Shown here: one piece after another, positions 11,026-23,229 of the stretch
Layout: each line of letters starts with the position of its first letter
Position numbering within the stretch: position 1 is the first letter of the stretch
The notes under the pieces: model-generated
What the model saw: the letters and a program-made list of their open reading frames with translations, nothing else
Databases searched by the model: none
What the model was told of the DNA's origin: nothing
Program-made: the position numbers and the translations under genes
Origin: Anisus vortex
Taxonomy: Eukaryota > Mollusca > Gastropoda > Planorbidae
Length of the DNA: 64,000 bases
Assembly: GCA_949126835.1 (NCBI GenBank)
Contig: OX421500.1
Span: 44,486,114 to 44,550,113, forward strand
Direction: 5' to 3'

Positions 11026-11274
11026 GGATAATCCTTTCTCTTTTTTAATTTGGCCAGTCCCTCGCCAGTCTCTGTGTGATTGTTTGTGTGACTAAAAGTC
11101 ACGAGTTAGCGACTTGAGAAATCCATTATGTCAATTGAAGCCAACAAATTTAAATGACACTCTCGGTTCCGCCCAACACACACACTGAGATAGTACAGAA
11201 TATATAACCAAAGTTTGGGACAGTTTGTGAATTTCACCCACTGGATAACGTAGCCTGAACATCTCTATATATAT

Positions 11275-11815
11275 AGTAGACTGTATTTGTGTGTTCAACC
11301 AATCATATTAGTTTATTTCAATACACGTGGCCATATTGTCTCATATTATACTTAAGCGATTTCACTTCGGACATGTGTCCTCGCTAGCTAAGTGGCTAAC
11401 GTTAGACTAACGTATCGGACTGCCATGCGGGCGACCCTTGGTTCCATTCTCCAGTTAGTCTATATCTTTTTTTTTTCCTACTCTTGATTTTTCAATTAAC
11501 CCTTACAGTCCCGGGCGCGTATATAGCGGAACTGAAGGCAGCATAGATAGAAGTAGGTCGGTACGGGAAGGGTTAATATTACTTTTAAAAATATAAAAAA
11601 AATGATTGTAAATCCTCGGGCAACACCAATAAATTTAGATATTTGTTAAATAAAAGACTTGCCTATTTTTTTTACCCGATTACAATATTTATTTTAAATT
11701 ACTTTCCTAAAATTCTTTAGTTAAAAATAAATAAATCATTTTTACATTTATAGCTGTCTGTTCATTCTAGTTTATATATTCTTCAATCTATAGCTTATAC
11801 AGCCCTGTTTAATTT
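11275..11815 (+). repeat. tRNA-headed repeat family C, copy 1
   Basis: Shares TTGTCTCATATTATACTT, GCGATTTCACTTCGGACATG and ATCGGACTGCCAT with 21100-21545, followed by a T run and a common AT-rich tail (GCCTATTTTTT, ACCCGATTACAATATTT). TAGCTAAGTGGCTAACG and GGTTCCATTCTC resemble tRNA A and B boxes. This copy carries about 80 bp (about 11497-11577) absent from the other, flanked by AACCCT and AGGGTTA. Confidence 0.72.
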
Positions 11816-11821
11816 TCACAT

Positions 11822-12240
11822 GGGCTTCTTCTTTCTTCTTCTTCGTTCTCAAATGTTATGATTGGGAGGATTCAGACAACAAGTCCGATAGTTGTAATGA
11901 ACTGCGCCGTGGCTGTCAGTTGCTCTAGTCCACCGAACAGTTTGTCGTTGAAGGTAGCCCCCAGGGGCCAAATGGCTGACCGGGTAGAAAGATACAGAGG
12001 GCAGGTCTGAAGGACATGCTCCGCATTTTCGGGAGCTGTTTCGCAGGGGGCACATTTCGCTTGCTCCGATTCGTAGTTTGCGGAACATATGTTGCTTTAG
12101 CCTGTTGTGACCAGTCCTTAGTCTGAAGATGATGTGTTGAAATTGGCGGGAGAGTTTGTAGTAAGCATCAGTCTTTGGGTTGTTTTGTTGCAGCTCAGAC
12201 CATCTTTCGGATTCATTCCTTTTGAGTATTGCTTCACATG
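11822..12240 (-). pseudogene. LINE reverse transcriptase C-terminal relic
   Basis: Read in reverse, it encodes the tail typical of RTE/Jockey-type non-LTR polyproteins: a LRTGHNRLKQHMF-like segment, then a cysteine-histidine module (CETAPENAEHVLQ, TCPLY) and a stop. The pieces fall in two frames, with a break near the MCP residues, so it is a decayed 3' end. After the stop comes a short 3' untranslated region ending in GAA/AAG repeats (11826-11850), a usual LINE tail. Confidence 0.7.
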
Positions 12241-12264
12241 GGCAACGACGGGCAATTTAGTTTG

Positions 12265-12265
<1 letters not shown>

Positions 12266-12348
<83 letters not shown>
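12266..12348. repeat. (TA)n microsatellite
   Basis: About 83 bp of uninterrupted TA dinucleotide. The open frame across it is an artefact. Confidence 0.97.
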
Positions 12349-12351
<3 letters not shown>

Positions 12352-12639
12352 GTCCGTAACTATGTATTAGGTTAAAAAGTCCTTGACTCCCATCATGGTT
12401 TTAATTCTAGGGTACACACACATATTTTTTCCTGTTGGACTATGTATATGCACCAGCAGAAATAAAGATATTTCCAACATATCGGTATAAATTCGTTTGT
12501 GATGTTTGTGTAAAGTCTGTGAGTTTCCAAATGATTTTTAGAGTAAGATGGCTGCCCTAGTACAGTGACGGTGATTGATACTAGTCACTCACTAGTGGCT
12601 GAGTTCATCACAAATGGGAAGCTTATTCAGACGTTTTTT

Positions 12640-13228
12640 GGCTCCCGGAAGCAAATTAAAAAATATTGTCAGCTATGTTGTTCTAAAACTCTAAATTCTA
12701 AAATATTGGCAGCAATAATGGTCCAAAGAATCTAAATTCGAAATATTGTCAGCTACAACTGTCTAAAACTCTAAATTCCGAAATATTGGCAGCTATTACT
12801 GTCTAAAACTCTAAATTCCGAAATATTGGCAGCTAAGAAGATGTGATGGTCTAAAACTCTTCTAAAATATTGGCAGCAATAATGGTCTAAAACTCTAAAT
12901 TCCGAAATATTGTCAGGTATTACTGTCTAAAACTCTAAATTCCGTAATATTGGCAGCTAAAATATGATGGTCTAAAACTCTAAATTCCGAAATATTGGCA
13001 GCTAAAATATGATGGTCTAAAACTCTAAATTCTAAAATATTGGCAGCTATGATGGTCTAAAACCCTAAATTCCTAAATATTGGCAGCAACAATGGTCTAA
13101 AACACTATAAATTCTAAAATATTGGCAGCTATAATGGTCTAAATCTATAAATTCCGAAATTTCGGCAGCTTTGATGGTCTAAAACTCTAAATTCCGAAAT
13201 ATTGGCAGCTATGATGAGTTATATTCTG
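12640..13228. repeat. 40-bp minisatellite
   Basis: About 14 imperfect units of about 40 bp built on GGTCTAAAACTCTAAATT, CCGAAATATT and GGCAGCTATGAT. Units vary by small indels, so the array is older than those further right. A last fragment at 13350-13375 lies beyond SINE B copy 2, which inserted near the array end. Confidence 0.9.
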
Positions 13229-13345
13229 AAATTTCTTCTAAGTTTACTGACGTTCCTTCTAAATAAAAGATTATTACGACCACTTGTCCCAGGGCGGGAG
13301 GGATAGAACCCGCGACGTGTCGGTTGACAGTTCGGTGAACTAAAC
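13229..13345 (-). repeat. SINE-like repeat family B, copy 2
   Basis: Reverse complement of the 9628 copy: ACGTTCCTTCTA, AAAGATTATTACG, GGGATAGAACCCGCGACGTG and CGGTTGACAG. It interrupts the 40-bp minisatellite. Confidence 0.68.
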
Positions 13346-13379
13346 GAGAAATATGGGCAGCTATGATGAGCTACAGACC

Positions 13380-15330
13380 TATAGACCTTTTTAGTTTGAC
13401 CCCGGAAAAGAGGCGTGGTCTTGAGACTCACTGACATATATTTCTTTTGGGGGCACAAAGATTTTTGTTTCTTCTTTCCATATAGTATTTTACTAAAGGT
13501 GTTGGTTTTTTTTTAATTTTATTATAGTTGTTTTTGAACTTTAAACCATAAAAACACATGGAGACCTTAAATCAAGAACCTAGGAAGGGAATTGTTAAAA
13601 AATAACGTTTAGAGCTTCTTTTTTCTTTTAAGAATTTTTTTTTTTAGACCTGGACTCTATGCTTTGGACCTTAATATTATGGTCGATTCTATCGTGATCA
13701 CTGTGTCATTACTTTTTGTTGAGTTTCTTCAATGTCAAAAATAAAATGTATAGAACTAGTTTTGTATCGAAAAAATAATAATTAGGCTTATAATGCTTTT
13801 ATTACTGTCGGTTATTCAAGCTATTGCTTAACTTAGCCCTAGACCTAGATCGCTCGTTTTGATTAATAAAAAGGCAAATATAATTGTAGATATATTTTAT
13901 GTTGAATGTTTGATAGAGACAGAGGCAAGAACCGATGCATCTTCACAAATATAAAAACCATAGCCATAGCTATAGCCTAGCTAATATTATGTTAAATTTT
14001 AAAAATATTGTTCGTAGGAAGAGGCTAATATAATAATATATATATAGGAATATAGGCCTATGTCGTGTAGTCGGGCCTATGGCCGTATGTCGGCGTAGGC
14101 CTAAGGCCTATGTTTTCCATATTGAACATGATAGGCCTACAGATATATAGGCCTAGGCTTATTCATATTGTCATTTCATTAGTCCTATGCATGAAATATT
14201 ATTCAATAACAGGCCTATAACTAAAAATTCATGAAGAAAACACGCACCTGTTTGCAAATATCAAATAGGCCTATATAGCATAGCCTACCTTCATATTCGC
14301 TTAATTATTTCATGCAATCGCAATCGGTTAATTGTTAAATTTTATTTGTATGCTTAAAGACGATTTACTGATCGCTCGACGCCAATCTGTATATTAACAT
14401 GGAACATGGTGACATGGTCAATGGTAACCATAGACGCATTCATTAGGCCTAGAATGTATAATAAATGTTTTTTGGGTTAAAAACTGGTTCAAAAGGTAAA
14501 AGAAAAGTAGAGTTCGCTCCCTAGCTTCTGGGTATAAAGTTTTTATGAATTAGTTTTTTTGTAAAATGAAAAGCTAATATAATTACGCCTAAAAACCACT
14601 AGGCCCCCAGTAAAATAACAAAGGCGAAGAAGGTTTTATTGACAACTTCTGCCCCCTAGCCACTGCGCATGCGTAGACATTGACCTCTTTTTTGGAATAA
14701 TTAATAAAATGAAAAGGTCTATTCTAAAATCCAGACAGCTTGAACTTATGAGAATTTCCTAGAAAGCCAAACATCTCCTGCTTGCTTGAACAGTCTCGCT
14801 TGACGTAATCGACATTCTCTTTAGTCGTGGTTGAGACTCTGCTCAAACATACCCCTATGGGGCAGCGCCCCGAGTCGAAACTGGACAATATCTCGTTTCC
14901 TCTTTGGTCAGACCGATTTTGATCATTGCAGCTGGCGCCTGACATAAAAAGCTAATGGAAGACTGTTCTTAGTTATTGTACCATTTGTTCCCCGAGTAAG
15001 CTCTGGTGCCTAACGCCTCCCCCTACCCCGCATTTTAGCGCGGAAGTGGTCTCTCTTGTAACCTAGGACCCATGAATGTCCTGAGAACCACCGGAGCGTG
15101 ACTGACAGTATTGAACGTAAGCTATGTTCGGATCCAGCCTTCAACGTTGTGACCGAGTTGACCGCGTAGAAAAATACCCATTGTGTGCTGTTATTGTTAT
15201 TGAAGGAACTCGGGTAAGGGCCAGTGTGTTTAGTTGACTGAGAGGTTTCAGCGGTAGCCAGGTCGGATGTAGATTTCTAGAACTACACATAGCTCGTTAC
15301 AAAATGTAAGATGGGTGGAGATGGGTTTCT
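13380..15330. other. No gene seen; AGGCCT-rich tract
   Basis: AT-rich sequence without a recognisable gene. Between about 14040 and 14290 the hexamer AGGCCT (in TAGGCCTA or AGGCCTAT contexts) recurs many times without strict periodicity. Around 14640-15110 base composition is more balanced, but no splice-consistent coding exon was found. Confidence 0.45.
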
Positions 15331-15334
15331 TTTT

Positions 15335-17350
15335 ATGCACATTACAGAGTGAGCAAATATTGCAAATGACGGAGTGAATAAACATTGCACATTGCAGCAT
15401 GAGTAAATATTGCACATTGCAGCATGAGTAAATATTGCACATCTCAGAATGAGTAAGTATTGCACATTACAGAGTGAGTAAATATTGCACATTATAGAGT
15501 GAGTAAATATTGCACATTGCAGACTGAGAAAAGATTGCACATTGCAGAGTGAGTAAATATTGCACCTTGCAGAGTGAGTAAATATTGCACATTGCAGACT
15601 GAGAAAAGATTGCACATTGCAGAGTGAGTAAATATTGCACATTGCAAAGTGAGTAAATATTGCACATTGCAAAGTGAGTAAATATTGCAGAGTGAATAAA
15701 TATTGCACATTGCAGAGTGAGTAAGTATTGCACATTGCAGACTGAGAAAAGATTGCACATTGCAGAGTGAGTAAATAATGCACATTGCAGAGTGAGTAAA
15801 TATTGCACATTGCAGACTGAGAAAAGATTGCACATTACAGAGTGAGTAAATATTGCACATTGCAAAGTGAGTAAATATTGCACATTGCAAAGTGAGTAAA
15901 TATTGCAGAGTGAATAAATATTGCACATTGCAGAGTGAGTAAGTATTGCACATTGCAGACTGAGAAAAGATTGCACATTGCAGAGTGAGTAAATAATGCA
16001 CATTGCAGAGTGAGTAAATATTGCACATTGCAGACTGAGAAAAGATTGCACATTACAGAGTGAGTAAATATTGCACATTGCAAAGTGAGTAAATATTGCA
16101 CATTGCAAAGTGAGTAAATATTGCAGAGTGAATAAATATTGCACATTGCAGAGTGAGTAAGTATTGCACATTGCAGACTGAGAAAAGATTGCACATTGCA
16201 GAGTGAGTAGATAATGCACATTGCAGAGTGAGTAAATATTGCACATTGCAGACTGAGAAAAGATTGCACATTGCAGAGTGAGTAAATATTGCACATTGCA
16301 AAGTGAGTAAATATTGCACATTGCAAAGTGAGTAAATATTGCAGAGTGAATAAATATTGCACATAGCAGAGTGAGTAAATATTGCACATTATAAAGTTAG
16401 TAAATATTGCACATCGCATAGTGAGTAACTATTGCATATCGCAGAGTGAGTAAATATTGCACATTACAGAATGAGTAAATATTGCACATTTCAGAGTGAG
16501 TAAATATTTCACATTACAGAGTGAGTAAATATTGCACATTACAAAGTGAGTAAATATTGCACATCATAAAGTGAATAAATATTGTAAATTGCAGTACGAG
16601 TAAATATTGCACATTGCAGAGTGAGTAAATATTGCAGAGTGAGTAATATAGCACATTGCAGAGTGAGTAAATATTTCACATCGTAAAGTTAGTAAATATT
16701 GCACATTACAAAGAGAGTAAATATTGCACAGTACAGAGTGAGTTACTATTGCATATCACAGAGTGAGTACATATTGCACAATGCAGAGTGAGTAAACATT
16801 GCACATTACAGAGTGAGTAAATATTGCGCATCGCAGATTGACTAAATATTGCGCATCGCAGAGTGAGTAAATATTGCACACTACAGAAAGAGTAAATATT
16901 GCACATTTCAGAGTGAATAAATATTGCACATTACAAAGTGAGTAAATATTGCACATTACAAAGTGAGTAAATGTTGCACATCGCAGAGTGAGTAAATATT
17001 GCACATTACATAGTGAGTAAATATTGCACATCACAGTGTGAGTAAGTATTGCACATCGCAGGGTGAGTTAATATTGCGCATTGCAGTGTGAGTATATATT
17101 GCACAACGTAGATTGAGTAAATATTGCTCATCAGATGGTGAGTAAATATTGCACACCACAGAGTGAGTAGGCTAAATATTGCACATTACAGCGTGAGTAA
17201 ATATTGCACATCACAAAGTGAGTAAATATTGCACATCCCAAAGTGAGTAAATATTGCAAACCACAGAGTGAGTAAATATTGCACACCACAGATTGAGTAA
17301 ATATTGCACAATACAGGGTGAGTAAATATTGCACATTACAGAGTGAGTAC
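15335..17350. repeat. 25-bp satellite with 218-bp higher-order period
   Basis: About 80 units of ATTGCACATTGCAGAGTGAG plus TAAAT. In 15470-16370 a marker unit shortened by 7 bp (GCAGAGTGAATAAAT) recurs at 15687, 15905, 16123 and 16341, a period of 218 bp, equal to eight 25-bp units plus one 18-bp unit. To the right the units are more divergent and the period is lost. On the reverse strand the unit has no stop in any frame, which produces several overlapping long open frames (up to 306 codons) that are not genes. Confidence 0.95.
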
Positions 17351-18740
17351 ATTTTTTAGCGGTCTTGTCTTCACTGGGATTTCGTGGGGTCTAAAATGTT
17401 GCGTTTATATTAAAATTATACCGAACATGTTTGTATGTGTTAATGGCGCCTGGTACAATTTGTGGAATAATCTCGTCGTACAATTTTGCTCAGCTTACTT
17501 TAGTCTGTTCCAAGCTGTCTCGGTTGGCTTTTGGCACTTTGTCGTTTGGCAAAAGTTTCGTTTGGCCTTCAGTCCTGTTGGGTAAGTGACCGTTGGCTCA
17601 AAGTCACCTTCACCCGTATTCAATATTCGTTCTGCTTTTTGATTCCATGTTTTGACCATTAAGTTCACTTAATTTCTCCGCAGCCACGATGTCATCTTTA
17701 TTTCCTTAAAAAATTATACTATTCAAACAAAAATAATATCAAGTTCTTCCTTATCTGTCGCACTATTATTAATATTTCACATTAACTTATGAACGTTACA
17801 AATACAGCCACGTGCATCCTTCTCCCTCCCCCCTCTCCCGGCCATCCCAACCTTCTTGCGTTCACATAGACTACGACTTGTCGTGAGGTGCACTTTTTAC
17901 AATCTCATTTTATATATTACATAATTATATATATTTATAAAGAAGATCATTGCGTCCTACGCTCATCCGTGGTCCGAGTGTAGCCTTGCATTTTTATTTA
18001 ATGTTTTAAAATGATGTTATGTTACTGGTTTTTCTTATTTGTTAAGGCAACCCATTCCGGAATGCCACTCGGGAATACATTAACAAGGTTGTGTTCATGG
18101 GGTGCTGTTTGATATATATGGCCGTACTGTCACCATACAGTGAGCATTGGTTACTCTGTGTGTGTGTTTGTGTCAATGTGTTCGTGCGTGCGTGCGTGTG
18201 TGTATATTGGCCTGACTGTGTCAATGTGTTCGTGCGTGCGTGTGTGTGTATTGGCCTGACTGTGTAAACTAGAAAACACGTCTCGCGCACACACATGACC
18301 CGGACAACGACAGAGTTAGCTCAGGTGCACGGTCTCTGCTGGAATGTGGAGAGAGGTCAAGGGTCGTGTCGCTGACCCCGGAGCCTAGCCGTTGTCACTG
18401 CTTTTTTTTTGTGTGTTTTGTTGAACTGCTCAGCCCACCTCTCCCCACTCCCATGACACCCCCCTCCCACCCAGACAAAACTTTTTAAATATGTGTATGC
18501 GTCTTTGACCTCCATTCCTTGCGCGTGAGAAATTTCTTTTTTTTTCCTTTTCGTGTGGTGTTTTTTTTTCCAGTTCAGCGTGACTCGTTCAGTTGTTGTT
18601 TTGGGGGGGGGGGGGAGAAAAAGTATGGAGTCCCTGTCAGATTGAGCCGATGAGCTGGGACAGTTGACGCTCCTTTCACACGCACATACCCCCCCCCCCA
18701 CCCCTTTATTCTCCCCTAACCCTCTCTACATCTCTATGGC

Positions 18741-18777
<37 letters not shown>

Positions 18778-19635
18778 ACCCTCTCCCTGCTTACGTCGCA
18801 TCACACACGCACGCACACTGAGAGTAAAAAGAGGGAAAGGGGGGCGGGGGAGAGTTGTCACGAGAATAATTTGGAGACTCAGGCGGCCTCAGACCCGGCC
18901 AGTTAGGGACATTCCAGCTCAGCTGCAACCCCCTTTCGTGCTTCAACACGCACAAACACACACGCGCGCACACACCCATTAAGTTTTGGGGGGCGGGGCT
19001 AGAGTATGTCTGTATGAAGTAAAGAAATCATTTCTTCTGTTTATAGTTTATATATAGACGTAATAGTTCGGTTTACTTGGACTAGAAATTTGGTTGGTTT
19101 TATGTTGGTTTATTTGTTGTTGTTGTTTTTCAATGCTGCTATGAACTTTTTTTTTAAAAGGTTGTTTTTCTTTTTTGAGTAACACGATGAGTGTGTGTGT
19201 GTGTGAGTCATCCATCTTGTCGCGTCACACATTAGCAACGCTCCCCCGCCCCCCTCTTCTTTCAGCTCTGTCCCTCTTGTTTCGTTACTGGAGTATTACC
19301 CCCTTGTGCTACCTGTATGATTGTGTGTGTCTGTGTGTTTGACTGTGTGCTCTGGTTGTCTCCCTTGTTGATATGGCTCACCTGCGTATCGGGGCTAATT
19401 AATTTTCTTGAGTTAATTGTTTGGGCCGTGTTTATGTGTGTGTGCGTACGTGTTCCTCTATCGGGGGATTCCCAACCTCTCAACAAATAAATACATTTGC
19501 ATTTCAAAATTATGGGAGTGTAGTCGTTTAGGTGAACAAGCGGTTTGGGCGAAGACCTATGAGATGGCGGGGTGGGGGCAGAAAGGGTGCGTTGAATACA
19601 CGCGTAGCCCTATTTTCCTCCCCCACAGAATCAGT
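17351..19635. other. No gene seen; simple repeats upstream of zinc-finger gene
   Basis: Contains GT/CGTG tracts (18160-18250), a G13 run (18603-18615), C runs near 18690, a CT microsatellite (18745-18775) and further GT tracts near 19190. Open frames are low complexity. No domain or splice-consistent exon recognised. Confidence 0.5.
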
Positions 19636-20120
19636 AAAAAAAAAAAGTATCCCGTCGGACCAAATTGATCCATAGGGCCGATGATTGATCCATAGGGCCG
19701 GTGATTTATCCACAGGGCCGGTGATTGATCCATAGAACCGGTGATTGATCCATAGGACCGGTGATTGATCCATAGGGCCGGTGATTGATCCATAGGGCCG
19801 GTGATTGATCCATAGGGCCGGTGATTGATCCATAGGGCCGGTGATTGATCCATAGGGCCGGTGATTGATCCATAGGGCCGGTGATTGATCCATAGGGCCG
19901 GTGATTGATCCATAGGGCCGGTGATTGATCCATAGGGCCGGTGATTGATCCATAGGGCCGGTGAATCAGCGTTCACTAGTTTCTGTGGAAACTGCATACG
20001 ATGGGGATTGTGTGGCCCAGCCGCCTTTCCTTTACCCGGTAAACAAATCCTAACCTTCACCGGAATTCGAACCCAGGACCCTCGGTACGCTAGTCGAACG
20101 CGCTGCCGCTCAAGCACCGT
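19636..20120 (-). repeat. SINE family A, copy 2, carrying an internal array
   Basis: Reverse-oriented SINE A with tail CCGTCGGACCAAATTGATCC on the left and tRNA-like head GGAATTCGAACCCAGGACC on the right. The block that is single in other copies (ATTGATCCATAGGGCCGGTGA) is expanded here into the 20-bp array at 19664-19963. Confidence 0.85.
19664..19963. repeat. 20-bp array derived from SINE A
   Basis: Fifteen near-identical 20-bp copies of GATTGATCCATAGGGCCGGT. Three or four left-hand copies carry substitutions; the rest are identical. The unit is part of the SINE A consensus, so the array grew inside the SINE. The reverse-strand open frames with repeated DQSPALW are artefacts. Confidence 0.95.
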
Positions 20121-20360
20121 TCCTCTCCACAAGATCACAGTACACGCCAACAAATTCTTCATGGAATCAACAAGTTAATAGCGGACACATTGGGGCTACG
20201 GGTGGCTTGTTCCACATTTGGCTTCAAAGGTTTCCTGGTGCGGCAATGCACGGCTCTCCAAGGGCAGAAAACTCCTTAAAAGAAAAGACAAAGCTAAGTT
20301 GAGTGTTCAATTCTCTCCTCTTGAGTTGTTCCATCCAAAGAATATAATGTGATTTATTGG

Positions 20361-20430
20361 ACAAAAATAGCAACAGTAAAAATGGCAACGGTAAAAATGG
20401 TAACGGTAAAAATGGCAACGGTAAACATGG
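20361..20430. repeat. 18-bp GTAAAAATGGCAACG-type tandem repeat
   Basis: About four imperfect copies of GTAAAAATGGCAACG with spacers. A related imperfect run occurs at 30625-30700, so this may be part of a dispersed repeat. Confidence 0.6.
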
Positions 20431-20528
20431 AAATATTCAAACAGACCCTGCCAAAAAAAAACGATTTAAAAAGACAAGTGAGAATACAAGTAAGATTATG
20501 TCCTTATTGTGTTCATTTCAATTTCATT

Positions 20529-20600
20529 AAACCTTCCATTGAAATAACCGCTAAACCTTCCATTGAAATAACCGCTAAACCTTCCATTGAAATAACCGCC
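20529..20600. repeat. 24-bp tandem triplication
   Basis: Three copies of AAACCTTCCATTGAAATAAC plus CGCT. No other feature is attached to it. Confidence 0.85.
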
Positions 20601-20794
20601 CACCAGCTACTGTTAACCTTGTCTCCATTTTCTCTCTCAATCAGAGACACGTGACGACTCCCCTTTTTTGTATTTCTCTTTTAAGGATGACTTGATTAAT
20701 GTCAGATATTATTTGATAAACATTTTTTTAGTCAAAGGATTGCAGCCCAGTCGCACCCCTTCTCTTATTCCAGACATTTCATTTTATTGTGTGT

Positions 20795-21099
<305 letters not shown>

Positions 21100-21100
<1 letters not shown>

Positions 21101-21269
21101 ACTCTCAATCATATTAGTTAATTTAAAGAGACATGACCTTATTGTCTCATATTATACTTTTGCGATTTCACTTCGGACATGTGTCTTTGATAGTTGAGTG
21201 GATAACTTATCGGACTGCCATCCGGGGGACCCGAGCTCGATTCACCAATATTTTAAATTTCAAGTAATA

Positions 21270-21337
<68 letters not shown>

Positions 21338-21545
21338 AAGATTGTAAATTTACAAGCAACGCTGGGCAATTAAGATTTTGATTAAAATAAAAAAAAAAAC
21401 GGTTGCCTATTTTTTACCCAATTACAATATTTGTTATATGTCTTCAGTAAAAAAAATAATAATTTTTAGATCTAAGGTCTATATATAGATTTCTGTTCAT
21501 ATAGTAGAAGATGAAATGTGTAGCTTGTACAAGTCTGTTATATAT
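21100..21545 (+). repeat. tRNA-headed repeat family C, copy 2
   Basis: Aligns with 11275-11815: TTGTCTCATATTATACTT, GCGATTTCACTTCGGACATG, TATCGGACTGCCAT, then a poly-T of 59 bases (21274-21332) and the shared tail (GTTGCCTATTTTTTACCC, AATTACAATATTTG). TAGTTGAGTGGATAAC and GCTCGATTC resemble tRNA boxes. Confidence 0.75.
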
Positions 21546-22385
21546 ATATATATATATGGCTCATGAGTAAAATGGCTGAGGTAAAGGCTATAAAAAGCTA
21601 CCAGTGCGCATGGTAGCACTCAAATTCACACGAGTGACACAAGTCTTACCTAGCCCATTGGAAGGTGCTTGTATTTGTGTGTGTGGGAGGTGGAGAGGGG
21701 GGTTGAGTTAGGGAGGAGGGGGTGAGGTGTGCAGGAGGGGTGAGTGAGGGAGCTGGTTCATTTCTTCGGTCGTTTGTTGACTCGAAACATTTCTTTCTTC
21801 TCTCCTTCTCTCCTTCTACTCTTTCCATTCTGACTTCCTTGTTATTCAGCGGACCGTGTTGTGTGACATTATATGCCCCCAGGGGGGCGGGAGGGGTGGT
21901 GGCGTTGAATAAGGCGGTCGGTCGGTCGGGTGGGTGGTGGTGTGTGTGTGTGTGCCGTGACACGTCAAAGAATACCTGTCCGCATTGCTCAACGATGCGT
22001 GCCGATATACAAACAACTCTTGTGGGGGATGGGAACGGGTGGGGCGTATTGACCTTCGACCTGACTCTCTTGTGTGGAGACTCGAGCGGGGGGGGGGGGG
22101 GCGCCGGTGACACTGGCGACTGGACAGACCCACGCTTGACCCACAATGATGGGCAAATGAGCCCAAAGTATTTGTGTGTGTGTGTCCGTGCCTATTATGT
22201 CCATACATGTTCATGCATTTAATTGCTTGGCCTGATATCTGGGACATGCATGCATAGGTTGGTTGTATTTAGTTGATCGGTTGGCTGTATTTAGTTGCTA
22301 AGTTGGTTGTATTTAGTTTATAGGTTGGTTGCATTTAGTTGTGACTTGAGTAACTTATACAATAGTACAAGGTAATTCATTACAA
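21546..22385. other. No gene seen
   Basis: GT/GA-rich region. Overlapping open frames on both strands at 21646-22247 are low in complexity and show no domain. It contains a G14 run at 22088-22101 and about four copies of a 21-22-bp GGTTGGTTGTATTTAGTT unit (22255-22345). Confidence 0.5.
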
Positions 22386-22389
22386 TTTT

Positions 22390-22640
22390 CATTATCCCGG
22401 TGGCATAGCAGGCAGCGCGATCGACTAACAAAACCGAAGGAACCGGGTTCGAATCTTAGTAGTGGCTAGGATCCCCCCACCCCGCCCGGGTCTTCGGAGT
22501 GTCCCCACCTCTAATTGTTACGAGATAAGTAAAAGTGGTTGCGGATATTGTGCTGGCCACGCACCTCCCTAGTATGCCATGGCCACGGAAGCTTGTGAAC
22601 GATACCTAACAGGCCCTATCTATCAATTAGTGTGACGGAG
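22390..22640 (+). repeat. SINE family A, copy 3 (divergent)
   Basis: Forward copy: GGTGGCATAGCAGGCAGCGC (A-box region), GGGTTCGAATCTTAG (B box), CCCGGGTCTTCGG, TGTGCTGGCCACGC, CTAGTATGCCATGGCCACGG, then a degraded tail. Confidence 0.75.
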
Positions 22641-23229
22641 AATAACATGAGCCTACTTGTAGATGTAATAATGCTGTATTGCCTTCAGATTGTCAAGTAA
22701 CTGACCTTTGGCCCTGGAGTACTGTAAGAACAAATTAAATATTGTCTTTTTTTCTCTAAGCGTGTTCATAATTAGAACTCACCCATACACAAAAAGTTAG
22801 TTTTTTTAAAATTATCTCTCGGGTTGCGTTTTTATTTTAAAACAATATTTCTTTTTCAATTAGTTTGTCACCTGTGACCTTTGAACTGTTCTCTCGCTCT
22901 CTCTCTCTAAAGAAGACTTTGGTTTCTCCCTCGCGCGCGCACGAGACGCACATCCGTGGAATGTCAACGCGAAGCGAGTCTATTTTTAGCCTGTCTCACA
23001 CGCCAACCGTACAGGACAGTCGACGTGGGGCAGGTTGGGTCTGCTGGTAGTGGTGGTTTATTTTCTTCTTTCTCAACCCCCCACTCCCTCCTCACTCTGC
23101 CCACACCACCTCTCTCTCTCACTCTGTCCGTGTGTGTGCCCACCCCTCCCTCCCAACCACTCTCTCTCTCTCCCCGTCTCGTGTGTGTGTGTCGCTCAAG
23201 CTGAGGGAGGCATCAAGTCGTGAATCTTT

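Noticed and set aside
15335..17350. CRISPR array
   Set aside because: Direct repeats are contiguous with no unique spacers, and the genome is eukaryotic. The same holds for every array in the window.
15283..17352. Several overlapping reverse-strand ORFs up to 306 codons (CNIYSLC repeats)
   Set aside because: They are translations of the 25-bp satellite, open in all three reverse frames because the unit lacks stop codons. No unique protein sequence.
21646..22247. Overlapping ORFs of 166 and 133 codons on both strands
   Set aside because: Low-complexity GT/GA and proline-rich sequence without recognisable motifs; opposite-strand frames mirror each other.
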